A stretch of DNA of 64,000 bases from an uncultured Rhodocyclaceae bacterium (GTDB lineage: Bacteria > Pseudomonadota > Gammaproteobacteria > Burkholderiales > Rhodocyclaceae). Both the position numbers and the translations under genes were made by a program. The notes under the pieces are model-generated. The model made no database searches. It was not told where the DNA came from and was given only the letters and a program-made list of their open reading frames with translations. Location of the stretch: contig CAJQTY010000003.1 of assembly GCA_907163075.1 (NCBI GenBank), forward strand, positions 300,637 to 364,636, written 5' to 3'. Shown here one piece after another: positions 1 through 8,632 of this stretch (positions are counted from its first letter, which is position 1; each line of letters opens with the position of its first letter).

Positions 1-224
1 AGGAAGGAATGATCCCAATGGTCGACAAGGTGTGTTTGCGCCAGCGACTTGATTTCGGAAAAATCCATGACCATCCCGTTCGCCGGATCACCCGCCTGAA
101 CGATGATATTTCCGGCCAGCGTAATTTCCAGTGCATAACGATGCCCATGCAGGTGACGGCACTGGCTCTTGTGATCAGGAATTCGATGACCAGCATCGAA
201 CTCGAGGCGGCGGGTAACGAGCAT
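1..224 (-). CDS. queD: 6-carboxytetrahydropterin synthase QueD (5' part, runs off the left edge)
   Basis: The reverse strand reads from an ATG at 224-222 through about 74 codons to the window edge without a stop. The start of the protein, MLVTRRLEFDAGHRIPDH, and the following CRHLHGHRY and MVMDFSEIK are the conserved blocks of the PTPS/QueD family. The His of DAGH and the two His of HLHGHRY match the zinc ligands and the Cys before them matches the catalytic Cys. The enzyme converts 7,8-dihydroneopterin triphosphate to 6-carboxytetrahydropterin in queuosine (preQ0) synthesis. The C-terminal part is outside the window. Assignment rests on motif recognition; a PTPS-like paralogue is the only alternative. 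Confidence 0.88.
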   Translation of the reverse strand, partial: MLVTRRLEFDAGHRIPDHKSQCRHLHGHRYALEITLAGNIIVQAGDPANGMVMDFSEIKSLAQTHLVDHWDHSF

Positions 225-279
225 TGAAGAAACTCGGGAAAGCAACGGACGCGGATTATATCATTGCCCTTTCGGCGCC

Positions 280-903
280 TTGATGCGCCAAGTTGCCGCG
301 GAGTTTCCCGGCCATGTTGAATGTTGGCGATCACAGCCGCGACAGTTGGTCGATGTCGCTTTTTCAGGAAACGGCGAGCCGACCAGCACCCCCGAATTTG
401 CCCAGGCGATCGAGCTTGCCGGAGAACTGCTACAGGAATTCGGTTTGCTCGACAGTGCCAAGCTCCGTCTGATCACCAATGGCAGCCTCAAGCACCGCCC
501 GGTGGTGTGGCACGGATTTGGCGCCATTGGCCGGCTCGGTGGCGAGGTCGGGTTCAAGCTTGAACGGGCGACCGACGCTGGTATCGAACAGGTCAATGGC
601 ATCCGGGTAATACCGGAGAAAATCAGGGAGTCGCTTATGACGTGCGCGGAGCTGGCTCCAACCTGGGTGCACACCTGCTGCTTCGCGATTGATGGTAACG
701 AAGCTGGCGAGGCCGGGAGATCAGCCTATTTTGAACTCGGTGGATCGCTCAAGGAAAAAATGAAGGGCGTGCACCTGTACGGCCTGGCGCGCCCTTCATT
801 ACAAGCCTCAGCGAACAGACTATCGAATCTGTCGCTGACAACTTTCCAGCGTTTCGCCAGAAATATCGCCTTGCAGGGCATCGAGGCTGTTGCCAACCCC
901 TGA
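280..903 (+). pseudogene. Radical SAM family protein lacking the N-terminal Cys cluster region (probable remnant)
   Basis: The 207-residue frame contains VDVAFSGNGEPTS near residue 24, the glycine-rich SAM-binding strand typical of radical SAM proteins, and later RLITNGS and GVHLYGLARPS, which fit the small radical SAM proteins of about 245 residues. The expected CxxxCxxC iron-sulfur motif should precede this block by 40-60 residues. The frame stays open upstream to the queD start, but translates there to sequence with no Cys triad. The gene is therefore probably truncated at its 5' end, close to the divergent queD start. The apparent start (TTG at 280 or ATG at 283) has no convincing ribosome binding site. 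It cannot be an active radical SAM enzyme as it stands. Confidence 0.6.
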
Positions 904-915
904 TGCCGCATAATG

Positions 916-1218
916 TCAGGCCGCTTTTTTCTTGGTTCTGGCTGACTTCTTCAGACTCTTGAAGAGATCCGGTTCTTCACTCTTCAAATACTCGATGACG
1001 TCCATGTCCTCGCGCTTGACGCGCTGAATGTCGATCTGCTCGACGTGTACGAGGTGGAGCAATTCGCGCACCGGGCGCGGCATGTTGCGACCGCTCTCGT
1101 AGCGCGAACCGCCACTTTGCGTGACGCCGATTTTCGACCAGAATTGCTGCTGGTTCAGACCAAGCTTGCGACGTATCTCGCGCGGGTCTGCCCTTTCAAC
1201 TACTTTGATACTGTTCAT
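916..1218 (-). CDS. Small XRE-type helix-turn-helix protein
   Basis: A 100-residue protein whose residues 10-65 form an XRE/Cro-like helix-turn-helix: REIRRKLGLNQQQFWSKIGV followed by SGGSRYESGRNMPRPVRELL. The C-terminus is strongly basic (KSLKKSARTKKKAA). It is transcribed away from lysC, with a 246-bp gap that contains a perfect 7-bp-arm palindrome at 1291-1308, a candidate operator. No toxin or phage partner lies beside it. Such single-domain regulators are common in betaproteobacteria; the target genes are unknown. Confidence 0.75.
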   Translation of the reverse strand: MNSIKVVERADPREIRRKLGLNQQQFWSKIGVTQSGGSRYESGRNMPRPVRELLHLVHVEQIDIQRVKREDMDVIEYLKSEEPDLFKSLKKSARTKKKAA

Positions 1219-1290
1219 TTCGATCCTTTCGTGTGGCTAGGCTGTTGTACTCAAATTGAGGTTCTGTCGACCTCGGTCGGCTGCGTATTT

Positions 1291-1308
1291 CTATTACTTT
1301 CGTAATAG
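1291..1308. promoter_or_regulatory. Palindrome between divergent XRE regulator and lysC (candidate operator)
   Basis: The sequence ctattac-tttc-gtaatag is a perfect inverted repeat with 7-bp arms and a 4-bp centre. It lies 73 bp upstream of the XRE start and 157 bp upstream of lysC, in an AT-rich stretch that also has a TATAAT at 1331-1336. This is where an autoregulatory operator would be expected; binding by the adjacent regulator is inference. Confidence 0.4.
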
Positions 1309-1464
1309 CAAGTGCAGTATAGTACAGTCATATAATAAATTGCAAGCAGCATTTAATAAGACCATGCAGCTACAGCAGGATGCCTCCGAAAGGAAAACTA
1401 TCGTTACGTTTCAATCAGATATTGGGGTAGAATCGCGAGCTTTCGTGATCAAAATGGATTGTGA

Positions 1465-2691
1465 ATGGCACTGATCGTTCAGAAATTCGGCGGCACATCG
1501 GTTGCTTCAACGGACCGTATCAAAAACGTCGCCAAACGGGTTGCCCGCTGGAAAACTCAGGGGCACGACATTATTGTGGTCCCCTCGGCCATGTCCGGAG
1601 AAACCAATCGGCTGATCGCGCTGGCCAGGGAGATATCGCCCTCGCCCGATCCGCGGGAACTCGACGTCATTGCCTCGACTGGCGAGCAGGTGACGATCGG
1701 TCTTCTGGCCATGGCCATGCATGAAGAAGGACTCAAGGCGAAAAGCTACACCGGTCCGCAGGTTCGCGTATTGACCGACAGCACCTTTACCAAGGCGCGT
1801 ATTCTGCAAATCGACGACGAAAGAATCCGCAAGGATCTGGCCGAAGGCAATGTCGTCGTGGTCGCCGGTTTCCAGGGCGCCGACGAGGATGGCAACATCA
1901 CCACCCTCGGACGCGGCGGTTCCGACACCTCCGCCGTGGCGCTGGCCGCCGCACTGGAGGCCGACGAATGCCAGATCTATACCGACGTCGATGGCGTGTA
2001 CACCACCGACCCACGCGTCGTACCGGAGGCGCGCAAGCTCGACACCATTACCTTCGAAGAAATGCTGGAAATGGCCAGCCTGGGTTCAAAAGTCTTGCAA
2101 ATCCGCTCCGTCGAGTTCGCCGGCAAATACAAAGTCAAATTGCGTGTGCTTTCCAGCTTCCAGGACGAAGGCGAAGGCACCCTGATTACTGTTGAGGAAG
2201 ACAAGAAAATGGAACAACCGATCATCTCCGGAATTGCCTTCAATCGCGACGAAGCCAAGCTCACCGTGCTCGGCGTGCCTGACCGTCCCGGTATCGCTTA
2301 TCAGATTCTTGGCCCGGTCGCCGATGCCAATATCGACGTCGACATGATCATTCAGAACGTTGGCCACGATGGCACCACCGACTTTTCATTTACCGTCAAT
2401 CGCGCTGAATACGCCAAGGCGCTTGAGTTACTCAAGGAAGTGGTCAGCAAAATGGGCGCGCGCGGGGTCATCGGCGACAATAAAACCTGCAAGGTTTCGG
2501 CTGTTGGTGTCGGCATGCGCTCGCATCCGGGCATCGCCAGCAAGATGTTCGGTGCGCTGGGGGCCGAGGGAATCAACATCCAGATGATTTCCACGTCCGA
2601 AATCAAGATTTCGGTCGTGATTGAAGAAAAATATCTTGAACTGGCCGTTCGCGTCCTGCACAAGGCGTTTGGCCTCGACAAAGGGGATTGA
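1465..2691 (+). CDS. lysC: Aspartate kinase
   Basis: The 408-residue product begins [15 protein letters not shown], the aspartokinase nucleotide-binding KFGGTS signature, and has the amino-acid kinase block [19 protein letters not shown] near residues 150-170 followed by the [13 protein letters not shown] segment. Two ACT domains occupy roughly residues 265-408 ([19 protein letters not shown] and [19 protein letters not shown]), as in the lysine/threonine-sensitive single-function enzymes of pseudomonads and betaproteobacteria. It phosphorylates L-aspartate, the first step to lysine, threonine, methionine and diaminopimelate. Length and both ends are normal. A tRNA-Ser gene follows 53 bp downstream. 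Confidence 0.97.
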   Translation: MALIVQKFGGTSVASTDRIKNVAKRVARWKTQGHDIIVVPSAMSGETNRLIALAREISPSPDPRELDVIASTGEQVTIGLLAMAMHEEGLKAKSYTGPQVRVLTDSTFTKARILQIDDERIRKDLAEGNVVVVAGFQGADEDGNITTLGRGGSDTSAVALAAALEADECQIYTDVDGVYTTDPRVVPEARKLDTITFEEMLEMASLGSKVLQIRSVEFAGKYKVKLRVLSSFQDEGEGTLITVEEDKKMEQPIISGIAFNRDEAKLTVLGVPDRPGIAYQILGPVADANIDVDMIIQNVGHDGTTDFSFTVNRAEYAKALELLKEVVSKMGARGVIGDNKTCKVSAVGVGMRSHPGIASKMFGALGAEGINIQMISTSEIKISVVIEEKYLELAVRVLHKAFGLDKGD

Positions 2692-2744
2692 TTGCGCTTT
2701 TGGTTTGACCAGACGCGATGAAAAGGCTATCATCGCGCGCTTCC

Positions 2745-2838
2745 GGAGACGTGGCCGAGAGGTCGAAGGCACTCCCCTGCTAAGGGAGCATTCGGGCACA
2801 AACCTGAATCGAGGGTTCGAATCCCTCCGTCTCCGCCA
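2745..2838 (+). tRNA. tRNA-Ser (anticodon GCU)
   Basis: The sequence starts ggagacg and ends cgtctccg plus encoded CCA at 2836-2838, giving a 7-bp acceptor stem. The anticodon arm is ctccc-ctGCTaa-gggag, the T arm is gagggttcgaatccctc, and a long variable arm (attcgggcacaaacctgaat) marks a class II serine tRNA. The 3' 29 nt match, apart from one base, the 3' end of the oppositely oriented tRNA-Ser at 12027-12116. A mobile-element region begins directly downstream. Confidence 0.95.
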
Positions 2839-2930
2839 GCAACCCATGAACGGCAAGGGTTTGCGGGCAGGTTGGTAGAACGACCTACCACTTGAACCAC
2901 CACTTGGGAAAAGATGGTTCTGCTCAGGCA

Positions 2931-3288
2931 CTATGCCCGTGAGAACGCCTCGCAACGGGGCAACGGCTCAACAGCCGTGGCGGGAACGGTAGCGAGCGCC
3001 ATTCGGTATCTGTTTAAGCGGTCAATCTTGACTGCTGCGGAATTCCCCAGCACTCCCCGCGCTCGTAAAGACCAAGATATCGGACGTGATGCCATTCGGT
3101 ATTTGTTCAAGCGGTCAATAGTTGCTGGGGAATTCCGCAGCAAACCTAAAGCTGTTCGTCGGTGACATTGACGACGAAGGCATGATTCGTATCTATGCCC
3201 GTGAGAACGCATCGCAACGGGGCAACGGCTCAACAGCCGTGGCAGGCACGGTAGCGAGTGCCATTCGGTATTTGTTCAAGCGGTCAAT
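2931..3288 (+). repeat. Direct duplication of a ParB-like gene segment, with hairpins
   Basis: A 96-bp unit at 2931-3026 (starting ctatgcccgtgagaacgc, ending gcggtcaat) recurs at 3193-3288 with only a few mismatches. A shorter copy of its end, gccattcggtat..gcggtcaat, sits at 3091-3119, preceded by an accaagatatcggacgtgat block that recurs at about 3337-3358. Each copy is followed by a GC-rich inverted-repeat element: 3034-3051 is the exact reverse complement of 3124-3141, and 3292-3317 folds on itself (aggcgctgggg/ccccagcgcct). The array appears to come from local duplication within a phage ParB-like gene. Confidence 0.8.
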
Positions 3289-3592
3289 ATTAGGCGCTGG
3301 GGAATCCCCCAGCGCCTCCAAGTTTGCCAACAAGACCCAAGATATCGGACGTGATGCCATTCTCGGTCTGCTCGGGAAAGTGCCCGGCGTGACTGAGGAA
3401 ACAGTCAAGAACCAGCTTGCCAACCTGAAAGAGTCGGGCAACTACAGCCGCATCATCACTGAAGTGCAGCAAGAGGTTGATGCTGAAGTGGAGGCGGCAA
3501 CAGGGAAATCGTCATGGAGAATATCGGCGTCGGTGCCACACTGCTCGAAGCCTATATCCGCCAGTGCGAGACGCCCGAACAGTTTGCCTTGA
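3182..3592 (+). pseudogene. ParB-like phage/plasmid protein fragment
   Basis: From the ATG at 3182 the frame reads MIRIYARENASQRGN..GTVASAIRYLFK..IGRDAILGLLGKVPGVTEETVKNQLANLKESGNYSRIITEVQQEV, which resembles the central helix-turn-helix portion of ParB/Spo0J-domain proteins found in phages and plasmids (YARENASQRG is a typical start of that block). The N-terminal ParB nuclease-like domain is missing, and the last 30 residues look like out-of-frame reading into the next gene. A palindrome at 3292-3317 lies inside the coding frame. Considered the surviving 3' half of a larger gene; function is lost or altered. Confidence 0.5.
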
Positions 3593-3780
3593 AGGTGAAG
3601 TCCGCTCGTCCGCCGGCGGACGCGCGAAAGCAGCAACATCCCGATGACTATTCCCGTATCCGCAACGCCGTCCTGTCAGGTTGTGGTGTCGGCAAAGACC
3701 TGTTGATTGATTTCGTGCCGGATGCCGGTAGGTCGAACAGCGTCATTTCAACTGTTGAACAGTTCGAACTCAACAGCTGA
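3514..3780 (+). CDS. Hypothetical protein overlapping the ParB-like fragment
   Basis: An 88-residue frame starting MENIGVGATLLEAYIRQCETPEQFALKVKSA. It overlaps the 3' end of the ParB-like fragment in another frame, as small phage genes often do. The protein is helical and soluble in appearance, with no signal peptide and no motif recognised. It may be a separate small gene or the frameshifted C-terminus of the ParB-like protein. It converges on the minus-strand phage genes and its last 33 bp overlap the end of the next one. Confidence 0.35.
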   Translation: MENIGVGATLLEAYIRQCETPEQFALKVKSARPPADARKQQHPDDYSRIRNAVLSGCGVGKDLLIDFVPDAGRSNSVISTVEQFELNS

Positions 3781-3981
3781 ACCAAGCCCTTCAGCCTTGG
3801 CGATGACGTTCCTGGTCGCCAGCAAGGACTCAGCCTCAGACCGTATCGTCTTCAATGCCACACTCGGGAAGAACGCCAGGATGTCCGTGAGACCTTCACG
3901 GGCAACAAGCTCAATCAACAGTTGAGCGATACGCTTGTCCTGGTCGAACTGTGCTTTACTGGCAGACATAGTATGGTCCAT
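3748..3981 (-). CDS. Small hypothetical protein of the phage-like cluster
   Basis: A 77-residue frame, MDHTMSASKAQFDQDKRIAQLLIELVAREGLTDILAFFP and onward; an internal ATG at 3969 (MSASKAQ) is an alternative start. It overlaps the preceding 67-residue gene by 26 bp, which suggests translational coupling in a minus-strand phage-type operon with the larger gene at 4149-5550. No family is recognised. The composition is acidic and helical, as in small phage accessory proteins. Confidence 0.4.
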   Translation of the reverse strand: MDHTMSASKAQFDQDKRIAQLLIELVAREGLTDILAFFPSVALKTIRSEAESLLATRNVIAKAEGLGSAVEFELFNS

Positions 3982-4159
3982 AGCGCTCCCGTGTCATTAC
4001 GAAGTCGAAGCGCTGGAGATTAACATCAAGCACACCAACTGTATTCAACAACACAGCGAACGCCTCGTCGTGCAGACCAAGGCGCATCAGAGCGCGGATG
4101 TCGTCCAGGTCGAGCAACACAGCTTCTAGAATGTCGAACAGTTGTTGGTCAGTTATCAC
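3956..4159 (-). CDS. Small hypothetical protein of the phage-like cluster
   Basis: A 67-residue frame starting with GTG at 4159 whose start overlaps the stop of the upstream large gene (GTGATAACTGA). The protein, MITDQQLFDILEAVLLDLDDIRALMRLGLHDEAFAVLLNTVGVL and onward, is highly acidic and helical. The tight overlap with both neighbours is the main evidence that it is a real gene. No family is recognised. Confidence 0.42.
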   Translation of the reverse strand: MITDQQLFDILEAVLLDLDDIRALMRLGLHDEAFAVLLNTVGVLDVNLQRFDFVMTRERYGPYYVCQ

Positions 4160-5550
4160 GCTTCGCCCTCAGAGCGGCAATCAACAGTTGAACGAGCCGA
4201 TTGTCGTAAGGCGCCAGTGCCTTCTGTGCTGCGGTGTTGCCCATGACGGCACGTTGAACTGGGCGGGTTGCCCCCAGTCCCGCCACGGCGCCAGCAGTCA
4301 GCAGCTCGGGCATGACACCGAGTGGTGTGGCTGCGGATAACGAGCCGCCCGCCAGCATCGCCCGCCCTGCCGTGCCTGAGTCGGGGATGGTCGAAGGCAA
4401 CACCTTGGCGGCGTTGTCTACCAGCGAGTCGAACGGCATCCTGGACACGTCAGTATGCGCCTGTCGTGCCATCGCCTTCTGCAGTGCACGAGGGGTAATG
4501 TGCTCGTCAGCACGTTGGCTTGCTGCCTTGTTGACTGGCACCAGCTTGGCGTAGGTGCTGTTGGCATCGGTCAGCCCGCCCTTCATGTTCGGGGGCAACA
4601 GACGGTTCAGATTGTCTCTGAACGCAGACTGAACATTGCGAATCTCATCGGCAAGAGTCTTTGAGGCGGGGTCGCCAGCGGCGTATTTCCGAATGCTGAA
4701 GCCCAACTGTGAATCAAGCTTCTTCAACCCTTCGGCGTCCATGTCCTTCAACCTGGCAGGGTCGAACCACTCATCCACCAGTCCCTTCAAAACCCGTTTG
4801 TTCTGCGCTGTCATCTCGGGATTCTTCATAGCGTCCTGAGCTACGATGCGAGGTTCGAGCAACGTGCCCATGTCCTGAGCCAGATGCGGGACGACGGCAT
4901 CGAACTGGTTCGAAGCGATGGCGTTCGCTTCGTCCAGTGTGCGAGGGGCACCCTTCGATGCCCTGACTGTTACCCCATGCCTGACTTCAGGGGCGACACC
5001 CACAGCCCGCTTCAGGACCGCTCCCTCGAACTCACGTTGTGCGCGGTTACGGGCGTAGTTGATGGCATCGCCGACCAATGGGATGCTGGTCAGCTTCTGT
5101 TCCATGCTGTTCCACATGCCGCCCTTGGACTGCCCGACTGTTGGCTGTATGCCTTGCGCCATCAATGCCGCTGCTTCTTTAGTCGGGGTCAGTCCGTGGA
5201 GCGTCTTCGACAGCACACCACCCACCGCCCCACCGAACGCTGCCTGCTTCGCCTTGTCGGTCCAGAAGTCATCACCGTAGACTGGATTGAGCAGCGCCTG
5301 CCCTGCACCTGTCGTCATCGCCCGAAGAGCACCCGTGCCACCTCCTGCCCATGAGACAGGGTTGGCTATGTTGCCGCCCATGCGCGCCCAATCGACACCT
5401 TCAGGAGCGCCGTAAGCGGCTTCGCGCTGACGCACGACGTCATCCATTGACGATGCGCCTGGAGAGATGAACTGACGGACAGGGTTGATTAGCTTGTCGG
5501 CAATCTGTCCTGCACCGATGACAGGGTCCATGATGCCTGTTCCGACGCCC
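4149..5550 (-). pseudogene. Phage virion-type protein, 5' end replaced by an IS3 fragment
   Basis: About 465 residues of a long Ala/Gly-rich protein, beginning near MDPVIGAGQIADKLINPVRQF and continuing with MGGNIANPVSWAGGGTGALRA, DKAKQAAFGGAVGGVLSKTLHGLTP and a C-terminal ATPLGVMPELLTAGAVAGLGATRPVQRAVMG. Alternating helical and glycine-rich hydrophobic stretches of this kind occur in internal virion or DNA-ejection proteins of podoviruses, but no exact family is claimed. The open frame continues to 5699 only because it reads antisense through an IS3 transposase fragment starting near 5548, so the true N-terminus is lost. Confidence 0.5.
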
Positions 5551-5711
5551 GACAACGATCTTCGGCTGATGCGGCGGATCGACGAACTGCATCTGGAATC
5601 GCCCTTTGCCGGAGCCCGCATGCTGCGCGACATGCTCCGGCTGGAGAAGATCGAGGTCGGTCGCACACACGTCAGCACGTTGATGAAGAAGATGGGCATC
5701 GTTGAACTGAT
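5548..5711 (+). pseudogene. IS3-family transposase OrfB fragment
   Basis: The plus strand encodes LRLMRRIDELHLESPFAG followed by ARMLRDMLRLEKIEVGRTHVSTLMKKMGI, the helix-turn-helix/HTH_21 portion upstream of the DDE core in IS3-family OrfB proteins. Only about 55 residues survive. It is fused in frame to an IS4-family fragment at about 5712, producing a chimeric 212-codon frame that is an artefact of two rearrangements. Confidence 0.75.
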
Positions 5712-6093
5712 ACGGTGCGCTCAAGACCTGGGCACCCCGGCGGACTGGCTGGTGCGCGCCAAACACAACCGTTGCCTTCCCGAGGGTCAGCGACTGTGGT
5801 CCTACACCCAGGCGGGCGAGCCTCTCGGTGAAATGGTATTCACCCTGGCCTCAAGACACAGGCAGAAAGCACGGCAGGTCCGCCAACAGCTTTGGGCCAG
5901 GCGTCTTGAAATCCCGGCAGGCAAAACAGGTTCCGTTGTCGTGACCTGTATTGTGGCCAGTGAAATCGGCGCACCCGAGGGGGTCACACCGGTTCAATGG
6001 GCTCTGTTGACCAATCGTGAGGCACTCACGCTGGCCGACGTCATCGAACTGATCGATTGGTATCGAGCGCGCTGGGAAATCGAGATGTTCTTC
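5712..6093 (+). pseudogene. IS4-family (Tn5-like) transposase, central part, split by a serine-recombinase insertion
   Basis: Residues LGTPADWLVRAKHNRCLPEG, RLEIPAGKTGSVVVTCIVASE, VQWALLTNREALTLADVIELIDWYRARWEIEMFF match the core of IS4/Tn5-type transposases. The E-region signature Y-x2-R-x3-E is present in WYRARWEIE. The coding sequence stops making sense just after EMFF at 6093. The matching continuation NVFKNGCRVEALQL begins at about 8636, so the transposase has been cut by a 2.5-kb insertion. The N-terminal part is also lost to the IS3 fragment junction. Confidence 0.8.
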
Positions 6094-6124
6094 GACTACC
6101 TTTCATTCTGCACTCCTTCGTAGG

Positions 6125-8169
6125 TCATTGAATATCCAGAGCCATCTGATCTGAATTGTGGGTTGACGGGCTTTGCCGAGTCCTGGTGACCAGGTAGTCG
6201 GCGAGGTCGTCCAGGCGAATGGCCCACGGTGCGTTGCGGCAGGCTTGCTTAGCCGCCAAGTCCTTCCGCCGGATCAGGCGCAGCACGGTCGTTGGCGTAA
6301 CCTTCAGCACGGCGGCGGCTTCATCGACGGTCAGTTCGCCGCGTGCTTGGCGCTCGCCCTCGCGATAGGCGGCAACGCGGTGACCCTGGCGGATTGAACA
6401 CACCCTGGCGGCAGTCCAGGTCTTTCCGTGCGCCGTGCGGTGGCCTAATCGGTTGATTGTCGCAGCGATGCGCTCGTCGGGCTGTTGGCGGGCCAACGAG
6501 GTGATAAGTTCGATGGTTTCGGGACTCGTGACGTGGCGATGTTGACCGATTGATGTCTTCTTAAGGCTTAACTCGGTGTGATCGCCGCCTTGCCAGTGCA
6601 GTGCACGATGAAGCGCACTGAGTCGCCCACGGAATTGACGATGATTTCCTTCAATACGGTACGCAGGATATGCTTCTTGATGTCATGCGAACTCGCCGGG
6701 TGATACCACAGCCGTGGCAGATCATTGGCCAGCAGAAGCAGATTCTGCTTCGTTTCTTCGCTCGGCGCAAAGGGGTGTTGTTGCATCAGCCCTTCGACTT
6801 CCTCTTCAAGGCCAGACTGTACTGCCATTGCGTCGTTCCAGCGCCTTTCGAGCGTACCGGCTACGAGACGGTTTGAAGGATCGACGGCGTCATATTGGCG
6901 CTGTGCGCGGCTCACCTCGTAGCCAGCCCGTTGCAGCGCTAGCCGCTTCTGGACAAGCCGTTCGTCCTCGACGCCTTGCAGATTCTCGATGGCGGTCAGC
7001 GCGGCTTCAAGCCCCAAAGGCTCAAGACAGCGGAGCACCTGCTCGACTACCATCCGATCAGCGCCAAGGCCACCGAACATGACGCAGCACGACTGCTCGC
7101 GGGAAAGAATGCGCGTCGGGCATTGATAACGAATGCTTGTGGGCCCTGGGTACTGCACGGTGAGCTTGGCCCCGCAATGGCCGCAGCGCAACAGCCCTGA
7201 GAGCAATGCGCTGCCGCCCCTGACTGATCCACGCACCGCGCTGCCCCGGCCGTTAGTATTGTGCGCCATCATTTCCTGGTTCTTGCGATACACGTCCCAG
7301 TCGATGTAGCCCCCGTGGTGATCGACGATCATGACCGCCCAGTCCTCGGGTTTCCGATGATGGGTACGCACGACGCGCTTGCGCCCCTGCTCGATCCGAA
7401 CATTGGATTTGGTGCGACCGTACGCGTAGACGCCGGCATACATCGGGTTCTGTAGCAGGCTCAACAAGCTGTGGTAACGCGGCGGCTTCCAAATAATGCA
7501 TTCGCTACCCACTGCCGGCATATCGATGCACTGCTCACAGAGCCAGAAATAAAGGCGTCGTGCACTTCCGAACTCGGCGAATTTGCGAAACACCAGTTCG
7601 ATGGTCGAGCGCACGCGCTCGTCGGGATCCTTCTCAATACGGTCGTCGCAGGATCGTACGTAGCCGATCGGAACGCGCATGAATAGTTCGCCACGCTTGG
7701 CCTTTTGCTTGATGGCCGCTTGCGCTCGCTGTCTGAAGCTGGCCAGTTCCATCTCGCTGATCGTTCCCTTCATACCCAGTAGCAGCCGGTCGTTCATCTG
7801 CGCAGGATCATAAATCCCATCGGCGTCGATAAGCAACGCTCCCACGACGCTGCAAAACTCGAGCAGCGTATGCCAATCGCGACCGTTGCGTGCCAGGCGC
7901 GATGCTTCGATGCTCAGGACCGCGCCGACATGGCCATCACACAGCAACCCCAGCAGTCGCTCAAAGCCCGGTCGCACCGTGCCTGAACCCGAGCGTCCGA
8001 GATCATCGTCGATGACATCGACCTGCGCCCATCCCAATTCCCGTGCCCTGTCGACCAATGCGTACTGTCGGCGCTGGCTCTCCAGGTTATTCTGCACTTG
8101 GTCGGCTGTTGATTGACGTACATAGACACAAGCCCTGCGCGACAGATGCTCAGCGGTAATCTTACTCAT
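6125..8169 (-). pseudogene. Large serine recombinase, frameshifted by a 5-bp tandem duplication
   Basis: The main frame (6568-8169, 533 residues) starts MSKITAEHLSRRACVYVRQST, with catalytic Ser20 in the YVRQS motif, then LSIEASRLARNGRDW of the resolvase domain. A recombinase domain follows, with a zinc-ribbon CGHCGAKL and a later coiled region. It ends abnormally as CTGKAAITPS. A tandem gtgca-gtgca at 6596-6605 explains this: removing one unit restores VHWQGGDHTEL and joins the frame to the 123-residue frame at 6125-6496 (PDERIAATINRLGHRTAHGKTWT..LTVDEAAAVLKV). That gives one 679-residue protein, the usual length of this IS-associated large serine recombinase family. The start overlaps the preceding small gene by 8 bp. 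Confidence 0.85.
6596..6605. repeat. 5-bp tandem duplication causing the recombinase frameshift
   Basis: Positions 6596-6600 and 6601-6605 both read gtgca. Subtracting one unit makes the distance between the start at 8169 and the distal stop at 6125 exactly divisible by three and restores the conserved HWxGGxHT motif of the family. This is a short slippage-type mutation visible directly in the sequence. Confidence 0.85.
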
Positions 8170-8323
8170 CGTGCGCCTCCTTGTTGAACTTCACGGCCAT
8201 GGTTTGCAACCACTGCACCGTTTGCTGAAACAGCAGTGCCTGAATACTCTGCGGCAGTTGCGGCAGAGGCGGAGATTCGGTATCTTCGAATAGGACTCTC
8301 TGAGTTGTCTCGCGTAGTGGCAT
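8162..8323 (-). CDS. Small protein encoded directly upstream of the serine recombinase
   Basis: From an ATG at 8323 the frame gives 53 residues, MPLRETTQRVLFEDTESPPLP and onward to AVKFNKEAHDE. An AGGAGA ribosome binding site lies 5-10 nt before this ATG, which is why it is preferred to the upstream ATG at 8422. Its stop overlaps the recombinase start by 8 bp, so the two are translationally coupled. Small proteins in this position are typical companions of this recombinase type; their role is unknown. Confidence 0.55.
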   Translation of the reverse strand: MPLRETTQRVLFEDTESPPLPQLPQSIQALLFQQTVQWLQTMAVKFNKEAHDE

Positions 8324-8630
8324 CGCGCTCTCCTGTAAGGCCTGAACAGGCCGACAAGGATAAGAATGTCGATACCACGCGGCGGAGCGCAACCAATACA
8401 AAAAGAGGCAGGCACGGCTCACGGGTTAACTGCACCTCGCCGGCGGCGAGTTCAGTCATCCAGGCGGGAATTGATACCGTCGTTCCATCAAGCCGTCGCA
8501 CGACATAACACGGCTCGTCATGGACCTGATGTCGCCTGACCACCGCAAGGCGCTCACCCGCGAACGGATGAAAGCGATACCAGACGACTACCTCACTGGA
8601 GAGATGTTGCCGGGCAGTATGTCGCCCAGT
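8324..8630 (-). pseudogene. Accessory ORF of the serine-recombinase element, 5'-truncated and probably frameshifted
   Basis: The minus strand reads ARQHLSSEVVVWYRFHPFAGE, then RHQVHDEPCYVVRRLDGTTVSIPAWMTELAAGE and PLFVLVALRRVVSTFLSLS. The WYRFHP..RLDGT..IPAWM pattern is the small companion ORF seen upstream of this kind of recombinase. The frame begins without an evident start at the junction with the IS4 fragment (about 8630), and at its 3' end reads on over the next gene instead of stopping near it. The element's right boundary is therefore close to 8630. Confidence 0.5.
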
Positions 8631-8632
8631 TG

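Noticed and set aside
6093-8593. Direct repeat cgactacct at 6093-6101 and 8585-8593 as attachment-site core of the serine recombinase
   Set aside because: The companion ORF and the resumption of the IS4 frame place the right border near 8633, about 40 bp beyond the second copy, so the 9-bp match is probably coincidental.
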